Source of the DNA: Antarctobacter heliothermus
Lineage (GTDB): Bacteria; Pseudomonadota; Alphaproteobacteria; Rhodobacterales; Rhodobacteraceae
Assembly: GCF_900188425.1 (NCBI RefSeq)
Contig: NZ_FZON01000002.1
Coordinates: forward strand, 120,801-184,800
Reading direction: 5' to 3'
DNA length: 64,000 nucleotides
Part shown: piece after piece, positions 27,410 to 36,172 of the stretch
How the letters are laid out: every line of letters starts with the position of its first letter
How positions within the stretch are numbered: position 1 is the first letter of the stretch
Translations under genes and position numbers: made by a program
Notes under the pieces: generated by a model
What the model was told of the DNA's origin: nothing
The model's database searches: none
The model's input: the letters and a program-made list of their open reading frames with translations, nothing else

Positions 27410-28917
27410 GGATCGGGCGGCTCATACCCCTCGGGATCGTCCTGCCATTTCTTCCATTCGCCGTGAAAATTGTGCTCGCCATCAATCGGCAATTCCCACG
27501 TCGGCCAATGCTCCGGCCTCTCCCTATCCTCGGGAAGGTCCACACTGGCATCCCCGAACATCCCATTGATCTGCGCCTGCGACAGCGGCACATTGGTATA
27601 ATCAACCGATCTGACCGCGACGGATGAGACATCCGTCGCGGTCAGATCGGTTGTGGCGTCCATCCGCGCCTGCGTGAGGACCGCCCCCTCCATCCGCGCC
27701 CCCCAGAGGACCGCCCCCTCCATCCGCGCCTGCGTGAGGACCGCCCCCTCCATCCGCGCGCCGGTCAGATTTGCCCCGGACAAGGTCAGCTTGCTCAGGT
27801 CCGCTTTTTGCAGGTTGGTGTTGCGCAGGTCGGGGCGATAGCCGCGATAGCCGGAAATCTTCGCCTTCCAGCCCTCCAGCCGGGCTTCGTAGGCCTCGAT
27901 CGCTCCCTTCGGATGCGGTTGATCCTCGGGCGGGTCCGGCAACTTCGGGCAGGGCGTGTCAAAGACCCACTCTGCCGTGTCCAAGGCCTCTGGCAACCAT
28001 CGCGCCTCAACCCGCAATTGATCCACATCCCGCCGCCCGATGATCCGCAGTGCCAGCGCAATATCCGCACGCGGGCCGTCCAGCGATTGCGCCCATTGCG
28101 ACGCATTGGGATTACGCATCAAGCCAACGTCCAACCGCGCATTCCGCCACGCCAAATGCTTTTTCCGCTCTTCCTCACTCGCATCCTCCGCCAACGGTTC
28201 CCACTCCATCAACGGAAAATCCACTGCGTCCTGTGCCGGTGCATTCTCCCGCACATAGGCGCAGAGGATCTCCATCACCCGCACATGGTCACGCCCCTTG
28301 TCGTACCTCGTGCTGTCCTGCGCGATCCGCTCCAGCGACAACAGCCCGCCGATCCGTACCTCGATATTGGGGACGGTGCGCTGGGCTTGAACAGGGGTGT
28401 TGTCCTTGTCCAGGGTGTAGCGAACCTCAGTTTTCTCCGCCCCCAGCTGCTCGACCGCTTTACTAATGCGGTCGGTCATATGTCCCTGCTCCGACGTTCG
28501 CGTCTGGCGTTCCGTCGTCCAGACCCGGATTAGTGCCAGAGGTGCAGAGACAAGCGCGCCCAAGGCGGTGATCAGGCCGACAAAGCCCAACACATGCCAG
28601 CGCAACTCTGTGCCATCCTTGGTGTTGTACAGCGTGGCATCGAAATCCATCGCCAGCGCGCCCAGGGACCGCAGGATATACCCGACAATCAGCAGCCAGA
28701 TGGGTGCCAGGAGCACCGCCAGCACGCGCAGTCCCGTCAGCGTCGCGGGTTCCTCGTTTCTTTCGGTCCGTGACTTTTCCCGGAACCCAATAAACAGAAA
28801 CGCAGCCAGCGCGGCGGCAAGGACGGCAATCGCAACCGTCTGCACCAGCGGCATGGAAAAGAACGCGACCGCCTGCATCAGATTCTCGCCCAATGAGGTC
28901 ACGTTCTCACTATCCAT
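27403..28917 (-). CDS. Membrane-anchored pentapeptide-repeat protein
   Basis: 504 residues from ATG 28917. TTG 28959 has a better ribosome site (GGAGGGGG) and would add 14 residues. Two transmembrane helices lie near residues 16-45 and 60-85 (TVAIAVLAAALAAFLFIGF; LAVLLAPIWLLIVGYIL). A middle cytosolic part carries GLLSLERIAQDSTRYDKGRD and MEILCAYVRENAP, seen in pentapeptide-repeat signalling or effector-like proteins. Residues about 390-450 are A(D/N)Lxx-type pentapeptides (ANLTGARMEGAVLTQARMEG). Function unknown. The 3' coding DNA contains a 51-bp hairpin and 30-bp tandem repeats; a conserved bipartite element lies upstream. Confidence 0.85.
   Translation of the reverse strand: MDSENVTSLGENLMQAVAFFSMPLVQTVAIAVLAAALAAFLFIGFREKSRTERNEEPATLTGLRVLAVLLAPIWLLIVGYILRSLGALAMDFDATLYNTKDGTELRWHVLGFVGLITALGALVSAPLALIRVWTTERQTRTSEQGHMTDRISKAVEQLGAEKTEVRYTLDKDNTPVQAQRTVPNIEVRIGGLLSLERIAQDSTRYDKGRDHVRVMEILCAYVRENAPAQDAVDFPLMEWEPLAEDASEEERKKHLAWRNARLDVGLMRNPNASQWAQSLDGPRADIALALRIIGRRDVDQLRVEARWLPEALDTAEWVFDTPCPKLPDPPEDQPHPKGAIEAYEARLEGWKAKISGYRGYRPDLRNTNLQKADLSKLTLSGANLTGARMEGAVLTQARMEGAVLWGARMEGAVLTQARMDATTDLTATDVSSVAVRSVDYTNVPLSQAQINGMFGDASVDLPEDRERPEHWPTWELPIDGEHNFHGEWKKWQDDPEGYEPPDPP
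27603..27653. repeat. 24-bp perfect inverted repeat with 3-nt loop inside a coding sequence
   Basis: Positions 27603-27626 are the exact reverse complement of 27630-27653, loop AGA. It encodes the TTDLTATDVSSVAVRSVD stretch near the end of the pentapeptide protein. The DNA could form a cruciform and the mRNA a very stable stem. Confidence 0.95.
27661..27760 (-). repeat. 30-bp tandem repeats coding for pentapeptides
   Basis: Units begin at 27661, 27691, 27721 and (partial) 27751. Units 1 and 3 are identical over 30 bp; unit 2 differs only in its middle third. Each codes two pentapeptides (ARMEGAVLTQ type). The near-identity points to recent duplication or gene conversion. Confidence 0.9.
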
Positions 28918-28998
28918 CTCGCAAAATCCCCGATGCCAATGCGCATCACTCTGGCCCAAGTCGCCCCCTCCGGGAAGGGGGCAAATTCCGCCAGAGTC

Positions 28999-29070
28999 TT
29001 AAGACAACGTAAAACCATCTCTGTAACCCCTTGATATTCCACACCCGCAGGTCTGTCCACGCGTGGACAC
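28999..29070 (-). repeat. Bipartite conserved element, copy B
   Basis: On the minus strand it reads GTGTCCACGCGTGG, 27 bp, GGGTTACAGAGA, then TTTTACGTTGTCTTAA. The first module belongs to a 16-bp perfect palindrome TGTCCACGCGTGGACA (29054-29069); the last is a CtrA-like TTTA-N7-TTAA. It lies between the pentapeptide gene (82 bp) and proS (83 bp). Copy A at 52343-52416 has the same modules and spacing. Confidence 0.8.
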
Positions 29071-29152
29071 CCCTGTGCCGCCCCTGCCGCCGCTTGCTTG
29101 CCCCCCATCAACCCGCTACGAGGGGAAAAATCGCTTGCCCAGAGGTCACACC

Positions 29153-30502
29153 ATGCGCCTGTCCCGCTATTTCCTGCCCGTTCTCAAGGAAACGCCCTCC
29201 GAGGCGCAGATCGTCAGCCACCGCTACATGCTCCGCGCGGGCATGATCAAACAGGCCAGCGCCGGGATCTATTCCTGGCTGCCGCTCGGCTTCAAGGTGC
29301 TGCGCAAGATCGAGGACATCGTCCATCAGGAGCAGGCCCGCGCCGGTCACATCGCCATCCAGATGCCCACCCTTCAAAGCGCCGATCTCTGGCGAGAGTC
29401 GGGCCGCTACGATGACTACGGGCAGGAAATGCTCCGGATGCAGGACCGCCACGGCCGCGACATGCTGTTTACCCCCACCGCCGAGGAACTGGTGACAGAT
29501 ATCTTCCGCAGCCATGTGGGCAGCTACAAAGACCTGCCGCTGACCCTCTATCAGATCCAGTGGAAATTCCGCGACGAGATCCGCCCCCGTTTCGGCGTGA
29601 TGCGGGGCCGCGAATTCCTGATGAAGGACGGCTACAATTTCGACCTCACCAAAGAGGACGCGCTGCACGCCTACAACCGCCACCTCGTCAGCTACTTGCG
29701 CACCTATGAACGCATGGGCCTGCAGGCGATCCCGATGCGCGCCGACAGTGGTCCCATCGGCGGCGACGACACGCATGAATTCCTCGTGCTGGCGGAAACG
29801 GGCGAGTCCGAGGTTTTCTATGACAGCCAGATCACCGACCTGAAATTCGGCGACCGTGAGATTGATTTCGACAGCCACGCCCAATGCCAGGCCGTGCTGG
29901 AGGAGTTCACCTCACGCTATGCCCGCACCGATGAGACCCACGACGAGGCGCTGTTCAACCAGATCCCCGAGGACCGCCGCCGCACCGCGCGCGGCATCGA
30001 GGTTGGTCAGATCTTCTACTTCGGCACCAAGTATTCGGAACCGATGGGTGCCACCGTGCAGGACAGCGACGGCAACAAGGTGCCGGTTCACATGGGCAGC
30101 CACGGCATCGGCGTGTCGCGCCTGCTGGGCGCCATCATTGAGGCCAGCCATGACGACAAGGGCATCATCTGGCCCGAGGGCGTGACGCCGTTCCACGCCG
30201 GGATCGTGAACCTGAAGCAGGGCGATGCCGAGGCCGACGCCGCCTGTGAGGCGCTGTATGCGTCGCTGACCGCGCTGGGGCTGGAGCCGCTCTATGATGA
30301 CCGCAACGAACGTGCGGGTGGCAAGTTCGCAACGATGGACCTGATCGGCCTGCCGTGGCGGATCACCGTCGGGCCGCGCGGGCTCAAGAACGGGGTGGTC
30401 GAGCTGACCTCGCGCCGGACTGGCGAGAGCGAAGAGCTGCCGCCCGAACAGGCCATCGAAAAGATCGCGGCGATTTACAGCAAGGTGCTGCCGGGGGCAT
30501 GA
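29153..30502 (+). CDS. proS: Prolyl-tRNA synthetase, short alphaproteobacterial type
   Basis: 449 residues, as expected for the ProS type that lacks the editing insertion. Class II motifs: motif 1 around [20 protein letters not shown], motif 2 [20 protein letters not shown], motif 3 [14 protein letters not shown]. The anticodon-binding domain follows to the end. ATG 29153 gives [19 protein letters not shown]. It charges tRNA(Pro). Upstream copy B of the bipartite element could drive it. A GGGGGCAT/ATGCCCCC dyad spans its stop (30493-30521). Confidence 0.95.
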   Translation: MRLSRYFLPVLKETPSEAQIVSHRYMLRAGMIKQASAGIYSWLPLGFKVLRKIEDIVHQEQARAGHIAIQMPTLQSADLWRESGRYDDYGQEMLRMQDRHGRDMLFTPTAEELVTDIFRSHVGSYKDLPLTLYQIQWKFRDEIRPRFGVMRGREFLMKDGYNFDLTKEDALHAYNRHLVSYLRTYERMGLQAIPMRADSGPIGGDDTHEFLVLAETGESEVFYDSQITDLKFGDREIDFDSHAQCQAVLEEFTSRYARTDETHDEALFNQIPEDRRRTARGIEVGQIFYFGTKYSEPMGATVQDSDGNKVPVHMGSHGIGVSRLLGAIIEASHDDKGIIWPEGVTPFHAGIVNLKQGDAEADAACEALYASLTALGLEPLYDDRNERAGGKFATMDLIGLPWRITVGPRGLKNGVVELTSRRTGESEELPPEQAIEKIAAIYSKVLPGA

Positions 30503-30536
30503 TCCTGGGGGTGAATGCCCCCGATTGGAGATGCCC

Positions 30537-30998
30537 ATGCGCCTTGCCTTGTTGACGTCCCTTGTCATCCTTGCCAGTCAGGCGCCCGCCGAAACCGTCG
30601 GGCGCTTTGGCGTTCATGCCGTCCTGCCGGGGGGCTATACGCTGGACCCGCCGCCGGACAATGATGACGGGCGGGTCTTTACCTACGACGACGGGGCGGA
30701 GATCGTGCTGTGGGGCAGTTGGCCCATGGCACCGATGGACAGGGAACGCGCCGACACGCGCGGCTATTACCTCAGCGATGGGGCGCAGATCACCTATGAC
30801 GCCGCCGGGGCGGGCTGGTTTGTGCTGTCCGGCTTTGAGGATGAGATAATCTTTTACTTGCGTGTTGAAGAAGGTCACACCTGTGGCGGAGAGACGGCGC
30901 TGGCCCATCTGGAGCTGCGGTATCCGGTGACACGCCGCGCGCACTACGACCCACAAGTGGCGGGGATTGCGGGATCGCTGGGCTTCGGCCCTTGCTGA
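30537..30998 (+). CDS. Exported hypothetical protein
   Basis: 153 residues. ATG 30537 (with GGAG 7 bp upstream) gives the signal peptide MRLALLTSLVILASQAPA cleaved before ET; ATG 30531 is possible. The rest (VGRFGVHAVLPGGYTLDPPP, TCGGETALAHLELRYPV) is beta-rich with two cysteines and no known domain. It follows proS by 34 bp and overlaps the next short gene by 7 bp. Confidence 0.7.
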   Translation: MRLALLTSLVILASQAPAETVGRFGVHAVLPGGYTLDPPPDNDDGRVFTYDDGAEIVLWGSWPMAPMDRERADTRGYYLSDGAQITYDAAGAGWFVLSGFEDEIIFYLRVEEGHTCGGETALAHLELRYPVTRRAHYDPQVAGIAGSLGFGPC

Positions 30999-31186
30999 GG
31001 GCGCTATGTCTGGCATCAATGACTTGGGCGACACCCGCGCTGGCGCAATCCGATCGTGTGGCACTGGAATGGGACCGCTGGCTTGCGGCGCAGGGTAATC
31101 CGCCCGGCGTGCTGGTCTTTCTGATCGAGGACCATGAGCTGCTGGCGCAGGACAATGCCTTGGTGCGGGCGGTTTTCGCCGACTGA
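30992..31186 (+). CDS. Short exported hypothetical protein
   Basis: 64 residues starting from TTG 30992, overlapping the previous stop by 7 bp. MLRALCLASMTWATPALAQ looks like a signal peptide with cleavage after ALA; the only internal ATG (31019) would destroy it. The mature 45 residues (VALEWDRWLAAQGNPPGVLV) show no domain. TTG start and short size lower certainty. Confidence 0.45.
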   Translation: MLRALCLASMTWATPALAQSDRVALEWDRWLAAQGNPPGVLVFLIEDHELLAQDNALVRAVFAD

Positions 31187-31276
31187 GGCGCGGCCTGGCA
31201 TTTCCTCTCGTCTCGCAGGTGGGTTTCTGCCACCATGCGACCAGAGATCGCCCGACAAGCGACGGGAGGCAGGCAG

Positions 31277-31816
31277 ATGTTTTTGCGGTTACTGACTCTG
31301 GTCGGCGGACTGACCGGCGCGGTGGGCCTGTCCCAGTTTCCCGAATTTTCGCAACAATACATGCAGCGCCTTGGCGGCGCGGTGGATGAGCTGGAACGTC
31401 AGGTCACGCGCTATGAGGCGGATGCGGCGCAGGTTGGCATGCCTCTGGACGCCTATCTTGTGGCGCTGGGGGACGAGGGCGAGATGGCCCGGACCCAGGC
31501 CGGCAATATGACATCTGACATCGCGCGCTATCACCGATTGGCGGCGGCACTGGACACATTGGAAGGGGCGGGGCCGTTCATGCGGGCGCGTCTGGCGTTT
31601 GACATGATGCCCGACAGCGAGGTCGCCGCCCGCGCGCTGGAGGTGTACAAACCGGCCATGCCCGTGACGTTCGAAGGCGCGGTTTTTGCCGGGGCAGGGT
31701 TCCTCAGCGGCTGGGCGGTGCTGGCACTGGGGTTAGCGATCCTGCGGCGGTCCTGGCGGATGATGTGGGGCACCCTTGGCGGACGCGGGCAACGCCCCAA
31801 CAGGACGGAACCCTGA
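31277..31816 (+). CDS. DUF2937-family membrane protein
   Basis: 179 residues from ATG 31277 with GGGAGGC upstream. The N-terminal helix FLRLLTLVGGLTGAVGLSQF, the long coiled segment FSQQYMQRLGGAVDELERQV and a C-terminal helix (AGFLSGWAVLALGLAILRRS) match the DUF2937 layout. Probably an inner-membrane protein with a periplasmic helical domain. Function unknown. A hairpin lies between it and convergent glmM. Confidence 0.8.
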   Translation: MFLRLLTLVGGLTGAVGLSQFPEFSQQYMQRLGGAVDELERQVTRYEADAAQVGMPLDAYLVALGDEGEMARTQAGNMTSDIARYHRLAAALDTLEGAGPFMRARLAFDMMPDSEVAARALEVYKPAMPVTFEGAVFAGAGFLSGWAVLALGLAILRRSWRMMWGTLGGRGQRPNRTEP

Positions 31817-31840
31817 CCGACCCGGATGGCCGCAGTCAGA

Positions 31841-31861
31841 GTCCCGGGTCACGCCCGGGAC
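31841..31861. terminator. Hairpin between convergent genes
   Basis: GTCCCGGG-TCACG-CCCGGGAC, 8-bp perfect stem, between the DUF2937 gene and the end of glmM. No T-run on either side, so termination strength is uncertain. Confidence 0.5.
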
Positions 31862-31872
31862 GGTGTGGCGTG

Positions 31873-33216
31873 TCAGGCGACTGCCTCAACCTCGGCCACG
31901 ATGCCGTTGACGACCTGGCTCAGCAGGGCCTCATCCTCACATTCCGCCATGACGCGGATCAGGGGCTCTGTCCCCGATTTGCGGATCAGCAAACGGCCCT
32001 TGCCGGTCAACATGCCCTCGGCATCTGCAATCGCCTTCTTGACGCTGTCAGCGTCCAGCGGCAGCGGACCCGCGCCGTAGCGCACGTTTTTCAGCAGTTG
32101 CGGCACCCGCGCAAAGCTCTGCGCCAGTTCCGAGGCCTTTTTGCCGGTGCGCACCATCTCGGCGAGGAATTGCAGCCCCGCCATCAGCCCGTCGCCGGTG
32201 GTGGCGTAATCGGTCATGACGATATGGCCCGATTGTTCACCGCCCAGGTTCCAGCCACCCGCGCGCATTGCCTCGACCACATAGCGGTCGCCGACCTTGG
32301 TCCGTTCCAGCCGCAGGCCGCGATCGCCCAGGAACCGTTCCAGACCCAGGTTCGACATGACGGTGGCGACCAGCGTTCCGCCCTTCAGGCGGTCCTCTTC
32401 GGCCCAGCGGCTTGCCAGCAAGGCCATGAACTGATCGCCGTCGGCCACGCGGCCATTTTCGTCGATCATCAGGATGCGATCAGCATCGCCGTCCAGGCAC
32501 AGGCCGACATCCGCGCCGTGGCGGCGCACTGCCTCGGCCGCAGCCGCCGGTTTGGTCGATCCGCAATTGTCGTTGATGTTCAGACCGTTCGGGTCGGTGC
32601 CTACTGTCACGACATCCGCGCCCAGCTCCCACAGGACTTCTGGCGCGGTCTTGTAGGCGGCACCATTGGCACAGTCCACGACCACCTTGATCCCGTCCAA
32701 CCGCAGGCCGGGCGGCAGGGTACTCTTGACCCGTTCCTGATAGCGAAAGCGGCCATCGTCGATGCGCCGCGCACGGCCGATATTTCCCGGTTGCGCAGGG
32801 CGCGCGCCCTCTTCGACCATCGCCTCGATCTCGGCCTCGACGCCATCGGACAGCTTGAACCCGTCGGGGCCAAAGAACTTGATCCCGTTGTCCGCCGCCG
32901 GGTTGTGGCTGGCAGAGATCATGATGCCCAGATCGGCGCGCATCGAGGTGGTCAGCAGACCCACCGCCGGCGTCGGCACCGGTCCCAGCAGCAGCACGTT
33001 CATGCCGGTCGACGTCAGCCCCGCCGTCAGCGCGTTTTCGAACATATAGCCCGACAACCGCGTGTCCTTGCCGATCACGACCCGGTGTACGCCGCTGTGT
33101 TCATTGCGGAAATACCGACCCACGGCGGCGCCCAGCATCAGCGCCATCTCTGCGGTCATGGGAAAGGTATTGGCGGTCCCACGGACACCGTCGGTCCCGA
33201 ACAGCTTGCGGCTCAT
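31873..33216 (-). CDS. glmM: Phosphoglucosamine mutase
   Basis: 447 residues. Interconverts glucosamine-6-P and glucosamine-1-P for UDP-GlcNAc, needed for peptidoglycan and [22 protein letters not shown] at the start, active-site phosphoserine loop [18 protein letters not shown] (Ser103), metal loop [14 protein letters not shown] and sugar-binding GGEQSGHI are all present. ATG overlaps the folP stop (ATGA), so folB-folP-glmM look operonic. Confidence 0.96.
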   Translation of the reverse strand: MSRKLFGTDGVRGTANTFPMTAEMALMLGAAVGRYFRNEHSGVHRVVIGKDTRLSGYMFENALTAGLTSTGMNVLLLGPVPTPAVGLLTTSMRADLGIMISASHNPAADNGIKFFGPDGFKLSDGVEAEIEAMVEEGARPAQPGNIGRARRIDDGRFRYQERVKSTLPPGLRLDGIKVVVDCANGAAYKTAPEVLWELGADVVTVGTDPNGLNINDNCGSTKPAAAAEAVRRHGADVGLCLDGDADRILMIDENGRVADGDQFMALLASRWAEEDRLKGGTLVATVMSNLGLERFLGDRGLRLERTKVGDRYVVEAMRAGGWNLGGEQSGHIVMTDYATTGDGLMAGLQFLAEMVRTGKKASELAQSFARVPQLLKNVRYGAGPLPLDADSVKKAIADAEGMLTGKGRLLIRKSGTEPLIRVMAECEDEALLSQVVNGIVAEVEAVA

Positions 33217-34226
33217 GGATAGGTTCCTTGTGAAATGGCCCGCCAGACAGCGAGCGCCTGTACGGTCTCAGAGACATCATGGACACGCACAACCTGCACC
33301 CCCTGCGCCGCCACGGCCTGTGCCACGGCGACCGATCCAAAGGTGCGCTCGGCGGGTGTCTCTGCGCCACTGATCGTGCCGATGAATCGCTTGCGCGACG
33401 CGCCGACCAGAACGGCGCAGCCGATCCCGTGGAACAGCGCGATGTTCTGCAGGATCGTCAGGTTGTGTTCGATCCGCTTGCCAAACCCTATGCCCGGATC
33501 GACCAGGATGCGGGAACGTGGAATGCCGGTTTCCACCAGCATGGCAACTTGCGCGGCCAGAAAGTCATAGACGTCCAGCAACACGTCATCGTAGCGCGGG
33601 TCGCTCTGCATGGTTTCGGGATCGCCACGGGCATGCATCACGCAGACCGGCAACCCGTGATCGCGGCAGTACCGCGCCAGCATCGGGTCAAAGGTGAACC
33701 CGGAGACATCGTTGACCAACGCCGCACCGGCGCGCACGGCGGCCTCGGCCACCGAGGATTTGCGCGTGTCGATCGAGATTGGCGTGGTGATCTCTCGGCT
33801 GAGCGCGGTGATCACGGGCTCGACCCGGGCAATCTCGGCCTCATGTGGCACGGTAAAGGCACCCGGGCGCGTGCTTTCGCCGCCGATGTCTATGATGTCA
33901 GCGCCCGCGTTGGCCATTTCATGCGCGCGCTGAACGGCCCTGGAGGCGGTCTGGTGCACGCCCCCGTCCGAAAAACTGTCCGGCGTGACATTGAGGATGC
34001 CCATGACCCGGGGATGGTCAAACACCAGTCCGGCCATCGGCGGGCGCGGTGTCGAAAGACGCGCGCGCCAGTCGTCGGGAATCTCGTCGACAGAGACGGT
34101 TTGCGGCGCGGAATCGCGGGACAGGCGGACGGCGTGCGAAAACCAGCCCGGCCCGCCCGCAAGATCAAGCGCCTCGGCGGGACGGGGGCCGTCAAAACGG
34201 ACAAGCGGGCGAAAATAAACGCACAT
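33213..34226 (-). CDS. folP: Dihydropteroate synthase
   Basis: 337 residues. Condenses pABA with dihydropterin pyrophosphate in folate synthesis; sulfonamide target. Signatures: [42 protein letters not shown] strand, DPGIGFGK and the C-terminal [10 protein letters not shown]. About 60 residues precede the TIM barrel, longer than E. coli FolP. The upstream gene encodes dihydroneopterin aldolase, the pathway's earlier step. Confidence 0.95.
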   Translation of the reverse strand: MCVYFRPLVRFDGPRPAEALDLAGGPGWFSHAVRLSRDSAPQTVSVDEIPDDWRARLSTPRPPMAGLVFDHPRVMGILNVTPDSFSDGGVHQTASRAVQRAHEMANAGADIIDIGGESTRPGAFTVPHEAEIARVEPVITALSREITTPISIDTRKSSVAEAAVRAGAALVNDVSGFTFDPMLARYCRDHGLPVCVMHARGDPETMQSDPRYDDVLLDVYDFLAAQVAMLVETGIPRSRILVDPGIGFGKRIEHNLTILQNIALFHGIGCAVLVGASRKRFIGTISGAETPAERTFGSVAVAQAVAAQGVQVVRVHDVSETVQALAVWRAISQGTYP

Positions 34227-34265
34227 GACGACTGACTGACCGATAAGTCCGGGCTTGGCAAGCGG

Positions 34266-35204
34266 TTAGAAAAGCGCGGCGCCCTCTGGCAGCGCGCGTG
34301 CTGAAACGGGCGGCGACTCGGGCAACTCTTCGCCGATGACAAGCAGTTCGCAGGCTTCCAGCTCACCCGCGAACCAGCCCGCCAGCGCGACGGAATCGCG
34401 TGGCTGGAACCGTGGGCCTTCGGTGGAATCCAACACGATTTTCGAGGGTGCCCAGACGCAGATCTGCCCGTGCCGCATGGCCCAGTCCAGTTCGGTTCGC
34501 GTGGCCACCACCTTGGCGCGTGGATCGCGGGCGGCAAGGCACCAACCGTTCTGTTCGATCGCCAGCAGATCAATCCGGCGCTGGGTCATCTTGTGGCCGG
34601 TCTGCGGCACCGGAAGATCGGGCCGTCCGACACACAGGATCAGCGGCGCGCGGCGCGACTCCAACTCATCCAGCCAGTCGGTCAGGCGCGGATCGGCGAT
34701 GGCGGCATTCGACAGGAAGACAACGCGCGGATGCGGGCGTTCCTGTGCCACTGCCTCGGCCATGGCGTTCAGGTGATCGGCCACATCGCGCCGGGCGCGC
34801 ACGATTTCGACCCCCAGCGCGCCGGGGCCGCGATCCAGCTTTTCGATACGCACAAAAGCGCGCAGCGCCTGCGGTTCCAGCAGGATCCGTTCGGCGATGC
34901 GTTCGGCCAGCGTTTCCAGCAGGTTAAGCCGCTCTGCCGCCAATTCATGTTCGATCGCCTCTGTCACTCGGTCGTAGGACAGGATGCGGTCGACATCATC
35001 GTCCAGCGAGCCGGTAAAGGGGATCACCTCGACTACCACGTTGAATTGCACGCGCTGCGTGGTGCCGCGTTCGGCCTGAAAGGCGCCGATTTCGACCTCG
35101 ACAACATGATCGCGGACAGAGATCCGGTCATGCGGCGTGTCGCCGGCGGTGGCGATGCTGCGTGCGGACGGGTGGGCAAAGGCTAGGCGAATATCACTGG
35201 GCAT
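34266..35204 (-). CDS. folB: Dihydroneopterin aldolase with long C-terminal extension
   Basis: 312 residues versus about 120 for typical FolB. The N-terminal domain (about 25-140) shows ISVRDHVVEVEIGAFQAERG, LSYDRVTEAIEHELAAERLN, LLETLAERIAERIL and a FolB-like end RIEKLDRGPGALGVEI. The extra 170 residues (HPRVVFLSNAAIADPRLTDW, LAIEQNGWCLAARDPRAKVV, GQICVWAPSKIVLD) faintly recall amino-acid-kinase-fold proteins but key motifs are unclear. Makes 6-hydroxymethyl-dihydropterin for folP downstream. Confidence 0.88.
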   Translation of the reverse strand: MPSDIRLAFAHPSARSIATAGDTPHDRISVRDHVVEVEIGAFQAERGTTQRVQFNVVVEVIPFTGSLDDDVDRILSYDRVTEAIEHELAAERLNLLETLAERIAERILLEPQALRAFVRIEKLDRGPGALGVEIVRARRDVADHLNAMAEAVAQERPHPRVVFLSNAAIADPRLTDWLDELESRRAPLILCVGRPDLPVPQTGHKMTQRRIDLLAIEQNGWCLAARDPRAKVVATRTELDWAMRHGQICVWAPSKIVLDSTEGPRFQPRDSVALAGWFAGELEACELLVIGEELPESPPVSARALPEGAALF

Positions 35205-35242
35205 GGCGGCCCCTCTTGGAATGCGTCGCGGCGCAAACTACG

Positions 35243-35283
35243 AAAAAGGGCACACAACGGCCAGCCGCGCGCGCCCCTTTTTT
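35243..35283 (-). terminator. Terminator after the SleB-type hydrolase gene
   Basis: AAAAAGGGC near 35243-35251 and GCGCCCCTTTTTT near 35271-35283 form a stem with flanking A/T runs; on the minus strand it ends in TTTTT. It lies between the hydrolase stop and folB. Confidence 0.6.
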
Positions 35284-35310
35284 GTCCGCTGGCGACGGAT
35301 TGCCGAGCGT

Positions 35311-36000
35311 CTACTGGCCGCGCCAGGTGTGGCGGTAAAAGATGTGCACGCCATGGGCGTAGGTCTTGGTGTATTTCCGCGACCAATCGGGCGACACCCA
35401 TGTGGCATGGTAGTGCGTGGCCCCCTTGGTGAACCCCTTGCTTTTGCCGTCCAGCGCCGCGCGGGCCACCTTGCCGACGCGATCCCAAGAGCGCGGATCG
35501 TCAATATGCTCGGGCCGGCCATCGCAGGTATAGGTGAACTGGCAGGCGAACTTGCGCCCGGTGCCCTGATTGACAACACCGCAGATCGAGCTCGGGAACC
35601 GCTTGGACGCGACCCGGTTGATGATCACCTCGGAGACGGCAAACAGGCCCTCGACAGTTTCGCCGCGTGCCTCGAAGTACAGCGCCTCGGCCAGACAGCG
35701 CCATTGCGCGCCGCCCTTGGCCTTGGGCTGTCGGGCGACCCAGGCCTCGTCATATTTTGTGGCGCTCTTGCCCGTGACCGCGCCGGCGGCAACGGGAATG
35801 GGCGTGACCGGCGTCACGAGCCCCTTGAGGTGGTTGGTGCCCACACGCGCCAGCGCACGGCTTTCGAGCGTCATCAGCGTCTGGGCGCTGCGGGCCGGAT
35901 CAGCAGCAACCGGGCCGGACACGGTGGTCAAAGGAGCGGCAGCCAGAGTGAAGGCCGCAAGAATCAAGCCCCGGCGAAGGGCAGTGGTCAACGCTTTCAT
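35311..36000 (-). CDS. Cell-wall hydrolase, SleB/hydrolase_2 family
   Basis: 229 residues with signal peptide (MKALTTALRRGLILAAFTLA...). The hydrolase_2 domain about 105-225 has CLAEALYFEARGETVEGLFA (catalytic Glu), VINRVASKRFPSSICGV-type stretch, QFTYTCDGRPEHI and GATHYHATWVSPDWSRKY. Roseobacters have several such lytic enzymes used in peptidoglycan remodelling. The name SleB comes from a spore enzyme; there is no spore role here. Confidence 0.9.
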   Translation of the reverse strand: MKALTTALRRGLILAAFTLAAAPLTTVSGPVAADPARSAQTLMTLESRALARVGTNHLKGLVTPVTPIPVAAGAVTGKSATKYDEAWVARQPKAKGGAQWRCLAEALYFEARGETVEGLFAVSEVIINRVASKRFPSSICGVVNQGTGRKFACQFTYTCDGRPEHIDDPRSWDRVGKVARAALDGKSKGFTKGATHYHATWVSPDWSRKYTKTYAHGVHIFYRHTWRGQ

Positions 36001-36172
36001 GTCGAAAATTCCCCCAATCGAACATGCGTTGCGTGGTGCCTCACGTCACACAACGGAAAAATCCATACAGAAAAATGATCAGCCGGTAAAGATTGCGGCA
36101 TGTCGCGGCGCAGGCCAAAGGCCACGCGGCCCGCCAGATCCGGCGAAAGACCGGCGCGGCGTCCTTGATTTC

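Noticed and set aside
29054..29069. ParB parS site or chromosome-dimer dif site
   Set aside because: 16-bp palindrome is similar in size to parS but sequence differs from the parS core (TGTTTCACGTGAAACA), and no par gene is near.
30493..30521. Terminator after proS
   Set aside because: GGGGGCAT/ATGCCCCC dyad spans the proS stop but has a long loop and no T-run; left as a possible mRNA stem.
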